From positions 1 through 15,136 of the forward strand of contig JAJYSI010000026.1 in assembly GCA_021793635.1 (NCBI GenBank): a stretch of 15,136 bases of DNA. The letters are read 5' to 3'. A program made the position numbers and the translations under genes. Every line of letters starts with the position of its first letter. The first letter of the stretch is position 1. This DNA comes from Bacteroidota bacterium (GTDB lineage Bacteria; Bacteroidota; Ignavibacteria; Ignavibacteriales; Ignavibacteriaceae). The notes below the pieces were generated by a model, which was not told where the DNA came from, searched no databases, and worked only from the letters and a program-made list of their open reading frames with translations. Shown piece by piece: positions 1 to 5,595 of this stretch.

Positions 1-147
1 AAAGACAAGTCTTTTATCCGCATCCTTTATAAGTTCTACAATTTTACTACAGCGGTTATATATTTCTCCGTAAGTCAAATTTAGTTTTGGTAAATCATTA
101 ATAAGGGCAGTTTTACTTTGGTCGATGTTTTGTAATTCCCAGAACAT
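1..147 (-). CDS. N-terminus of an AMP-dependent acyl/aminoacyl ligase (cut by window edge)
   Basis: The reverse strand from ATG at 147 reads 49 codons to the window edge with no stop. The segment NLTYGEIYNRCSKIVELIK (about residues 23-41) is the typical opening of ANL-superfamily enzymes (acyl-CoA synthetases and NRPS-type adenylation domains), where 'LTYxEL' starts the first beta-alpha unit. The catalytic motifs would lie outside the window, so substrate type cannot be judged. The start codon overlaps the stop of the upstream reductase by one base (TAATG), which argues for translational coupling and for this start. It would be the second adenylating enzyme of the operon, perhaps loading a different acid on the shared carrier protein or on CoA. 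The family call rests only on N-terminal similarity and on context. Confidence 0.6.
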   Translation of the reverse strand, partial: MFWELQNIDQSKTALINDLPKLNLTYGEIYNRCSKIVELIKDADKRLVF

Positions 148-905
148 TACATTATCATACCCCCGTCAACTCCAATAACCTGACCTGTTATATAAGTTGA
201 TAAATCCGATGCTAAAAACAAAACTGCATTAGCAACATCTTCCGGTTGGCCAATACGTTTCATTTTTACTGAGTCCAACCTTTGACTATAAATATCTTTT
301 GAAAGAGATTTAATTAAATCTGTGTTAATAAATCCGGGCGCAATTGCATTGACACGGATATTCTTGGGCGCTAACTCTCGTGCGGCAGAAAGAGTAATTC
401 CGATAACTGCTGCTTTGCTTCCGCCGTATACTACTTGTCCTTCATTTCCAACTCTGCCTACGATGGAGGCAATGTTGATAATAGAACCAGATTTATTGCG
501 TTGCATTAGCCTTGAGGCGAATTGAAGATTGTATATCACTCCGTTCGTATTTGTGCTGAATGTCTGTTCAACATCCTGCTTCCTAATCATACCAACTAAA
601 TTATCAAATAAAACTCCGGCATTATTAACAAGAATATCCAGACGTTTATACCTCTTAAATATTTCATTATATGCATTTTGTACTGAGTCAAAATTGCCGA
701 CATCAAATTGAAAAGCTTCTGCGTCGCAGTTGAATTCTTTTTTTAGCTCTTCTTTTCTTACTTCCAATAGTTCTTCACTTTTTAAGTCATTTAATATAAC
801 TGTAGCTCCGAAACTAGCAAGCTTTTTTGCCGTAGCCCAGCCTATGCCTCCAGCGGAGCCAGTAACCATTGCTATTTTTCCATTTAAATTAAAATTGGAT
901 TCCAT
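147..905 (-). CDS. Short-chain dehydrogenase/reductase, FabG-like
   Basis: A classical SDR of 252 residues, the usual length of FabG (3-oxoacyl-carrier-protein reductase). Visible motifs in order: cofactor loop TGSAGGIG (15-22), NNAG (94-97), and the catalytic Ser147 with Tyr160-x-x-x-Lys164 (YGGSK). The PG...T segment follows at 190-195 and the VDGG end at 247-250. Asp40 at the end of the second beta strand is more typical of NAD than of NADP enzymes, which differs from typical FabG. A good Shine-Dalgarno site (AGGA, plus-strand 910-913) lies four bases before the ATG. The gene overlaps the end of the carrier-protein gene by 17 bp and the next ligase by 1 bp, so it most likely reduces a keto group on an acyl or aminoacyl unit tethered to that carrier protein. 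A free substrate, such as a sugar or small alcohol, cannot be excluded. Confidence 0.88.
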   Translation of the reverse strand: MESNFNLNGKIAMVTGSAGGIGWATAKKLASFGATVILNDLKSEELLEVRKEELKKEFNCDAEAFQFDVGNFDSVQNAYNEIFKRYKRLDILVNNAGVLFDNLVGMIRKQDVEQTFSTNTNGVIYNLQFASRLMQRNKSGSIINIASIVGRVGNEGQVVYGGSKAAVIGITLSAARELAPKNIRVNAIAPGFINTDLIKSLSKDIYSQRLDSVKMKRIGQPEDVANAVLFLASDLSTYITGQVIGVDGGMIM

Positions 906-1131
906 GTTTTCCTAAGATTTCTTTTGCTTTTTTGAAACTGCTCATGTCAATTACGTCATCTGAGGAAAGCATAATATCGAATTCCATTTCTATCGAAGCA
1001 ACCAGAGCAAGGTGTGCTATTGAATCCCAACTTGAGCTTCCGTAACTAAGTTCATCATTAACCGTATTCGGCTCAATCTCAAGGGATTCAACAAATATAT
1101 TTTTTAATTTTTCTGTGTTATCCATAACCAT
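889..1131 (-). CDS. Acyl/aminoacyl carrier protein
   Basis: A small acidic protein of 80 residues, normal for a stand-alone carrier protein. The phosphopantetheine attachment site is Ser37 in SSWDSIAHLALV (33-44). The WDS-x-x-H-L form is commoner in carrier proteins of glycan and natural-product loci than in housekeeping AcpP (which has DSL). Two starts are possible, Met1 and Met3 (MVMDN). No strong Shine-Dalgarno site separates them, so the longer form is given. The gene lies 22 bp after the acyltransferase gene and overlaps the SDR gene by 17 bp. Being flanked by two adenylating enzymes, a reductase and a GNAT, it probably carries the intermediate of this operon. A phosphopantetheinyl transferase would have to be encoded elsewhere. 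Confidence 0.9.
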   Translation of the reverse strand: MVMDNTEKLKNIFVESLEIEPNTVNDELSYGSSSWDSIAHLALVASIEMEFDIMLSSDDVIDMSSFKKAKEILGKHGIQF

Positions 1132-1154
1132 CCGTTTGTTTTTGTTTAGCTTAA

Positions 1155-1832
1155 TTAAATTTTAGGGAATTTTTCTTGATTTAATTCCATCAATACCTTT
1201 GTGTCGTATGGAAAGAAATTAAAGATTTCAGAATCATCCACCCTTCTTTCATCAACTACTTCATAACCAAACTTTAAATGAGCATTATAAGATTTGTAAT
1301 TATCCTTAAAAAGAATTCCTTGAACTTTTGGAAAGGAATACATCCCCAGGTTTCTCTTAATATTTTCTTTTATTAAGGTTAAAAAAACACCGTTGCGCCT
1401 ATACTTCTCCCTAACATAACCATGTTCAAGTTGTAAGCACCCCGGCTCTCTTCCAGGCGTGATACCTTTTATAATACGTGAGTTTTTCGAAATCTCTTTC
1501 ATTTTTGATTTGTCCAGATATTGAAATAAAATAGTTGCCTTAATCCTTCCGCTTGGTGTTTCCGAATTTTCATAAAATGAGCCAAGTGCTCCTATATATT
1601 CGCCGTTCTTCTCAGCTATTATAAAACCTGAAAGGCAATAATCATATCCTTCAATATCATCTTGCGCAAGAACTTCTCTTAAAACCTCTTTGAACTGATC
1701 TTCGGTTAAACCAAAAATTTTACATGAACTTATAACATCAGAACCGCTTTTTTCAGATTCTAGAATTGCTTCGATTACAAATTCAATGTCGTTTAATGTC
1801 GCTTGTCGAATATTTAAGTTTTCTAACATCAT
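1155..1832 (-). CDS. GNAT-family N-acyltransferase
   Basis: 225 residues. It opens with the GNAT-like NIRQATLNDIEFVIEAI (6-22) and has central beta strands around FIIAEKNGEYIGALGSFY (70-87). The acyl-donor-binding region follows as LEHGYVREKYRRNGVFLTLI (134-153). The pyrophosphate-binding loop reads RRNGVF instead of the consensus R/Q-x-x-G-x-G/A, so the last small residue is replaced by Phe. The stretch NYKSYNAHLKFGYEVVDERR is the usual C-terminal 'A...k.GF.' GNAT unit. Its start overlaps the stop of the adenylation gene by 1 bp (TAATG, followed at once by a second ATG), with AAGGAA just upstream. In context it is the likely transferase that moves the acyl group from the carrier protein or CoA to an amine acceptor. 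The acceptor is unknown. Confidence 0.75.
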   Translation of the reverse strand: MMLENLNIRQATLNDIEFVIEAILESEKSGSDVISSCKIFGLTEDQFKEVLREVLAQDDIEGYDYCLSGFIIAEKNGEYIGALGSFYENSETPSGRIKATILFQYLDKSKMKEISKNSRIIKGITPGREPGCLQLEHGYVREKYRRNGVFLTLIKENIKRNLGMYSFPKVQGILFKDNYKSYNAHLKFGYEVVDERRVDDSEIFNFFPYDTKVLMELNQEKFPKI

Positions 1833-3343
1833 TATTCCTTCTTGGTTTCTGCAATTTTTAATAAAGCTTTTCTGTCAACTTTACCATTGACATTCAGCGG
1901 AAAAGAGGGGATTGAGCTTATTTCAGCCGGGAGCATATAACTTGGTACTTGTGACTTTAAATGCATCCTAATTTCGTCAATCTCACCTGTATAATTTTCT
2001 AAGAACAAATATATTTGTACAACCCCGGTACTTTTTTCAAAAGCTACTGCTGCAACATTATTTAATTTTGTATATTGACGAACATGATGTTCAATTTCAC
2101 CGAGTTCAACTCTAAAACCTTGAATTTTAATTTGAAAATCTATTCTTCCGCTATACATAAAGTCCCCATTCCCATCTACAAAAGCTAAATCTCCTGTGCG
2201 ATAATATCTTCTTTGAACTCCATTAGCAGTAGTAGAAAAAAATACTTCCTTATTTTTTACCGGATTGTTTATGTAACCTGGGGTTAATTGTCCCCCCGCA
2301 AGGCACAGTTCACCTTTTTCTCCCGGCTTAACCGCAGAATTATTCTCATCAAAGATGGCTAATTTCATATTCTCCATAGCTTTACCTATGCAGACTGAAC
2401 CGTTATAGTTCTTGATATCTGAAATATTTTTCGGTACTGTGTAAGTTGAGCAGAAAATTGTAGCTTCCGTTGGTCCGTAAACATTTTGAATCAATGCATT
2501 AGGAACACACTTTGACCATTCGCCAACAATATCAACATACAAGGCTTCACCGCAGAACAGAGAATATCTCATCTTTTCAAGATTTATTTCATTAAAGTAT
2601 GGACGAAGGTAAGTAAGGATCGAAGGTACCATCAAAGAAAATGTAATTTCTTGTTCTTCGATGAGAGTGTATACAGAAGCGTATTTTATTCCGCCCGGAG
2701 GTACTGTATAAACGCAAGCTCCTAAGCATAAAGGAATTACATAAGACATTATTGAAAGATCAAACGTCATATCAAACATTTGTAAAAATCTATCTCTCTC
2801 ATCAATATTATATCCTAACTTGAAAAATGCATCGACAAAGGAATTTAGATTCTTTCTGGATAAAGGAACTCCTTTTGGTATTCCGGTACTCCCGGATGTA
2901 AAAAGAATATAAGCTGTTTCCTCTTCATCTGTTTTCTTGACTGTCAGATCAATTTTTGCCGTAGTTATATTTTTTATATTGACTAAAATAAAGCCCTCAG
3001 CTTTGGCTGAGTTTTGCAGCTCTAAATTATCTTTACTAGTCAAAATTACTTTTAAGCCTGCTTGTTTAATAATTGAGATATTTCTTTCGATTGGATTCTC
3101 AGGATTTAACGGAACAAAACCCATTTCCGCAAAAAGTATCCCGAATGCAGAACTATAAGTTTCAAGATCATCGTAAATTAAAAAACCGGCAAGTTTTTCT
3201 TTTCCTTTGAAACTTAATTCGAGATAGCATCGTATATTAGATACAATCTGAGCAAAATCAGCATAGTTATAAAATATTCCGTTAATATAAAATGCATTTC
3301 GTGTCGAAAATTTTTCGTATGATTCTTTAATCATCTCAAGCAC
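1832..3343 (-). CDS. Amino-acid-type adenylation enzyme (DltA/NRPS A-domain-like, stand-alone)
   Basis: An AMP-forming ligase of about 503 residues with all core motifs. Numbering from the longest open frame (TTG at 3361): A3 phosphate loop LFTSGSTGIPKG (153-164), A4 FDLS (200-203), A5 NVYGPTE (293-299), A7 YRTGDLA (387-393), A8 from FQIKIQGFRVELGEIE (409-424), and A10 NGKVDRKAL with catalytic Lys494. The Asp of FDLS is the residue that contacts the alpha-amino group in amino-acid-activating A-domains, and DltA has a closely similar FDLS, so the substrate is probably an amino acid. There is no attached carrier or condensation domain; the separate carrier protein two genes downstream is the likely acceptor. 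The start is set at GTG 3343 because a strong AGGAGA lies ten bases upstream, inside the longer open frame; a TTG start at 3361 would bury that site. First gene of the minus-strand operon. Confidence 0.88.
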   Translation of the reverse strand: MLEMIKESYEKFSTRNAFYINGIFYNYADFAQIVSNIRCYLELSFKGKEKLAGFLIYDDLETYSSAFGILFAEMGFVPLNPENPIERNISIIKQAGLKVILTSKDNLELQNSAKAEGFILVNIKNITTAKIDLTVKKTDEEETAYILFTSGSTGIPKGVPLSRKNLNSFVDAFFKLGYNIDERDRFLQMFDMTFDLSIMSYVIPLCLGACVYTVPPGGIKYASVYTLIEEQEITFSLMVPSILTYLRPYFNEINLEKMRYSLFCGEALYVDIVGEWSKCVPNALIQNVYGPTEATIFCSTYTVPKNISDIKNYNGSVCIGKAMENMKLAIFDENNSAVKPGEKGELCLAGGQLTPGYINNPVKNKEVFFSTTANGVQRRYYRTGDLAFVDGNGDFMYSGRIDFQIKIQGFRVELGEIEHHVRQYTKLNNVAAVAFEKSTGVVQIYLFLENYTGEIDEIRMHLKSQVPSYMLPAEISSIPSFPLNVNGKVDRKALLKIAETKKE

Positions 3344-3352
3344 GTTATAGTA

Positions 3353-3358
3353 TCTCCT
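3353..3358 (-). promoter_or_regulatory. Ribosome binding site that fixes the adenylation-gene start
   Basis: Reads AGGAGA on the minus strand, about ten bases before GTG 3343. It lies inside the longest open frame (TTG 3361), where it would encode Arg-Arg, so it supports the shorter GTG-start protein. ATG at 3334 is also in frame but would be about 19 bases away, too far for good spacing. Confidence 0.6.
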
Positions 3359-3444
3359 CAATAATTAAAATTATTAACTGCGAAGCTTAAAATTTCTCTA
3401 GGACCATTTATCTGAAACAACCCCCAAACGCTTATACAATATAT

Positions 3445-3490
3445 CAAATTTACATTAAAAAATTTATTATATAGTTCACGTTATTGTCAA
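3445..3490 (-). promoter_or_regulatory. Candidate promoter of the minus-strand operon
   Basis: On the minus strand TTGACA (plus 3485-3490) is followed, 21 bases after its TTG, by TAAATTTT (plus 3459-3466), close to the Bacteroidota-type TTG...TAnnTTTG arrangement. A full TAAATTTG match lies slightly further downstream (plus 3445-3452) but is too far from TTGACA to pair with it. Either places transcription start about 80-100 bases before the GTG. In such AT-rich DNA chance matches are expected. Confidence 0.3.
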
Positions 3491-3582
3491 AATATCTAAA
3501 ATTATACCAATGAAGCGATGTATCTTGGACTTAAGTTTATTCCAGGGCTTTGACTTCTCTATTCAACTTATTCATAGTATTA

Positions 3583-3610
3583 TTGTCTCAATTATAGCCA
3601 GGTATCTTTT
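3583..3610 (+). promoter_or_regulatory. Candidate promoter of the dipeptide epimerase gene
   Basis: TTG (3583-3585), a 17-base spacer, then TATCTTTT (3603-3610), one base off the TAnnTTTG minus-7 element of Bacteroidota. It would start transcription about 45 bases before the ATG at 3660. An alternative TTGACT lies at 3550-3555 with a poor minus-10. Confidence 0.3.
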
Positions 3611-3659
3611 CTTTCGCTCACAATGAGATTATATTTCATAATCAAAAAAGGAATATTTA

Positions 3660-4682
3660 ATGCGATTAAAATTTTATCCATATACGCTAGAGCTTAAACA
3701 CACTTTTACTGTGTCGTCAAATTCACGCAGTACAACTCCGGTCATATTAACTGAAATTGAACACGAAGGGTATATTGGCTATGGCGAAGCATCTATGCCT
3801 CCATACCTTGGCGAATCTCATGAGTCCGTTATGAAATTTCTTTCTATGATCGATTTGACAAAATATAATAATCCTTTTGAACTTGAAACTATTATTAATG
3901 ACGTAGACAAAATAGCGCCAAATAATAATGCAGCTAAAACTTCAATAGATATTGCGCTTCATGATTTAGTTGGTAAACTGCTAAATCAAGCCTGGTTTAA
4001 TATTTTGGGATTAGCAAAAGAAGCTGCTCCGTTCACATCTTTCACAATCGGAATTGATAAACCTGATATTGTCAAAGAAAAAGTCAAGGAAGCGGAAGGA
4101 TTTAAGTATCTTAAAGTGAAACTTGGCAAAGAAAATGATAAGGAAATGATTAAAATAATAAGAGATGAATCAGATGTTCCCATTGTTGTCGATGTTAATC
4201 AAGGATGGAAAGACAAGAATATTGCACTCGATATGATATACTGGTTGAAAGAAAAGAATATTTTGTTTGTTGAACAACCGATGCCGAAAAATCAAATTGA
4301 TGATATGGCATGGTTGACAGAAAAAAGTCCTTTACCCACGATTGCTGACGAAGCTGTCCAACGGCTTGGTGATATACTTAAGGCGAAAGATGTTTATTCG
4401 GGAATAAATATTAAGTTGATGAAATGCACAGGCATGAGAGAGGCCCACAAAATGATCACACTTGCCCGGGCTCTAAATATGAAGGTAATGCTTGGTTGTA
4501 TGACTGAAACTTCCTGTGGTATTTCTGCTGCCGCGCAACTTTCGCCTTTGGTTGATTGGGCTGACCTTGATGGTGCGCTTTTAATTAAAAACGACCTATT
4601 TGACGGAACAAAAATTATTAACGGTAAAATTTCAATTAGCGAGCTTCCGGGAATTGGAGTTGTTAAAAAAAATCTTAGGTGA
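3660..4682 (+). CDS. Dipeptide epimerase (L-Ala-D/L-Glu epimerase type), enolase superfamily
   Basis: 340 residues, the normal length. The N-terminal capping domain (about 1-120) is followed by the TIM-barrel. All catalytic positions are visible: Lys152-x-Lys154 (KVK), the metal ligands Asp178 (VVDVN), Glu205 (VEQP) and Asp230 (ADE), the second-face Lys252 (NIKLMK), and Asp302-x-Asp304 (DLDG). The DxD motif marks dipeptide epimerases because it binds the substrate amino group; muconate-lactonizing and o-succinylbenzoate enzymes lack it. The reaction is 1,1-proton transfer at the C-terminal residue of a dipeptide, in Ala-Glu epimerases for murein-peptide recycling in the cytoplasm. Exact dipeptide specificity varies widely in this family and cannot be read here. 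AAGGAA at 3648-3653 gives a well-spaced ribosome site. The stop codon lies in a 12-bp palindrome (4680-4691). No murein-recycling neighbour is present. Confidence 0.92.
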   Translation: MRLKFYPYTLELKHTFTVSSNSRSTTPVILTEIEHEGYIGYGEASMPPYLGESHESVMKFLSMIDLTKYNNPFELETIINDVDKIAPNNNAAKTSIDIALHDLVGKLLNQAWFNILGLAKEAAPFTSFTIGIDKPDIVKEKVKEAEGFKYLKVKLGKENDKEMIKIIRDESDVPIVVDVNQGWKDKNIALDMIYWLKEKNILFVEQPMPKNQIDDMAWLTEKSPLPTIADEAVQRLGDILKAKDVYSGINIKLMKCTGMREAHKMITLARALNMKVMLGCMTETSCGISAAAQLSPLVDWADLDGALLIKNDLFDGTKIINGKISISELPGIGVVKKNLR

Positions 4683-4747
4683 TAATTATCATCTAGCTTC
4701 AACCTTCTATCTTGGTAACTTTAACTTTCTTTACAAAATGCTTAACT

Positions 4748-4753
4748 TATAAT
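4748..4753 (+). promoter_or_regulatory. Candidate minus-10 box of the hydroxylase gene
   Basis: A perfect TATAAT, 31 bases before the ATG at 4785. No good minus-35 is found at 16-18 bases upstream, so this is only a suggestion. The 102-base gap between epimerase and hydroxylase genes leaves room for a separate promoter. Confidence 0.25.
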
Positions 4754-4773
4754 CGAGATTAGAAACAAATATG

Positions 4774-4779
4774 AGGTGA
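4774..4779 (+). promoter_or_regulatory. Ribosome binding site fixing the hydroxylase start
   Basis: AGGTGA lies five bases before ATG 4785. It overlaps an in-frame GTG at 4776 that would otherwise give a start three codons longer, so ATG 4785 is preferred. Confidence 0.6.
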
Positions 4780-4784
4780 AAAAG

Positions 4785-5429
4785 ATGGCAAAAAATTTTG
4801 TAACGAATAAAGATGTTACTGTAAGGATGTTTAGGAGTGATATTATGGAGTTTTTTTCACGAGTGCATCCTGCTATTCCGTTAATAATTTATGTACCCGT
4901 TATCTTTTATTTTTTATACAGGTCTGTTTTTGTAGTCCAATTATCGTTCGCCTCAATTTTTGTTCTAATTATATTCGGAGTATTTGTTTGGACGCTGACA
5001 GAATATTCTCTGCATCGCTTTGTTTTCCATCATAAATTTAGTTCACCTTTTGGCGAACGGATCCATTTTATTTTTCACGGCGTTCACCATGATTACCCAA
5101 TGGATTCAAGAAGACTTGTTATGCCGCCTTCGGTAAGCATTCCTCTTGCTGCACTTTTTTATTATTCGTTCTTTCTGATTTTTGGTTCTTCATTAGTAGC
5201 TCCTTTTTTTGTTGGGTTTCTTACAGGTTATATATTTTATGATATGACCCATTATGCTGTTCATCATTTTAATATCCATAATAGATTTTGGCTTGCTTTA
5301 AAGAAGCATCACATTCGTCATCATTTTCAAGACCCGGATAAAGGCTACGGTGTTAGTTCTCCGATGTGGGATAAAATTATCGGCACAGATTTTCTTACGC
5401 AAGAATCAGATACCGATGGAAAATTTTAA
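4785..5429 (+). CDS. Membrane fatty-acid 2-hydroxylase (FA2H/Scs7-like, fatty acid hydroxylase superfamily)
   Basis: A 214-residue integral membrane protein with about four hydrophobic segments (about 30-48, 52-72, 117-138, 140-155). The eight-histidine di-iron motif is complete: H77RFVFHH83, H98GVHH102, H156YAVHH161 and H175HIRHH180. The order and spacing (HxxxxHH, HxxHH, HxxxHH, HHxxHH) match the FA2H/Scs7 type, which hydroxylates C2 of fatty acids or of the acyl chain of sphingolipid-like lipids using oxygen. The N-terminal cytochrome b5 domain of the eukaryotic enzymes is missing, as is usual in bacteria, so an external electron donor is needed. Oxygen dependence implies the host meets oxygen at least at times. 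Neighbours do not reveal the lipid substrate; 2-hydroxy acids of lipid A, ornithine lipids or sulfono/sphingolipids are options. Confidence 0.88.
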   Translation: MAKNFVTNKDVTVRMFRSDIMEFFSRVHPAIPLIIYVPVIFYFLYRSVFVVQLSFASIFVLIIFGVFVWTLTEYSLHRFVFHHKFSSPFGERIHFIFHGVHHDYPMDSRRLVMPPSVSIPLAALFYYSFFLIFGSSLVAPFFVGFLTGYIFYDMTHYAVHHFNIHNRFWLALKKHHIRHHFQDPDKGYGVSSPMWDKIIGTDFLTQESDTDGKF

Positions 5430-5475
5430 TGTTTAATTTTGAATTAAATAGCTTATGTTAAACAATCTTTGGAAT

Positions 5476-5541
5476 TTTGGAGTAGTGGAGTGATGGAATA
5501 GACTAATTTTTCCCATTATTCCAACACTCCATTACTCCAAA
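5476..5541. repeat. Long inverted repeat made of TGGAGT octamers
   Basis: Left arm 5476-5500 and right arm 5517-5541 pair over 25 positions with 23 Watson-Crick pairs, one G-T and one A-A mismatch, around a 16-base loop. Each arm is three 8-base units of the form nnTGGAGT (TTTGGAGT, AGTGGAGT, GATGGAAT). It lies in the 166-base gap between hydroxylase and GH9 genes. It could act as a transcript-end hairpin for the hydroxylase gene, but there is no clean T-run after it, and the octamer build looks more like a REP- or MITE-like dispersed element. Confidence 0.75.
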
Positions 5542-5595
5542 GGGAAATCCTGCGTAAGGTAAGTTAAATAATTGAACTATATTTATTGATTAGTT

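Larger units (their letters stand above)
3344..3659. other. Divergent intergenic region, no gene seen
   Basis: This 316-base stretch separates the minus-strand carrier-protein operon from the plus-strand epimerase gene. It is very AT-rich, has stops in all frames, and shows no long hairpin or repeat. It must hold the promoter of the left operon and probably that of the epimerase gene; candidate elements are listed separately. Confidence 0.6.

Noticed and set aside
322..915. Plus-strand open frames opposite the SDR gene
   Set aside because: They are antisense shadows of a gene with complete SDR motifs.
4680..4691. TGATAATTATCA palindrome at the epimerase stop, considered as terminator
   Set aside because: Stem of six AT-rich pairs without loop or T-run is too weak; chance is likely in this AT-rich DNA.
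4394..4702. Open frame of 102 residues on the minus strand within the epimerase gene
   Set aside because: It is antisense to a well-supported enzyme with all catalytic residues and has no recognisable domain.
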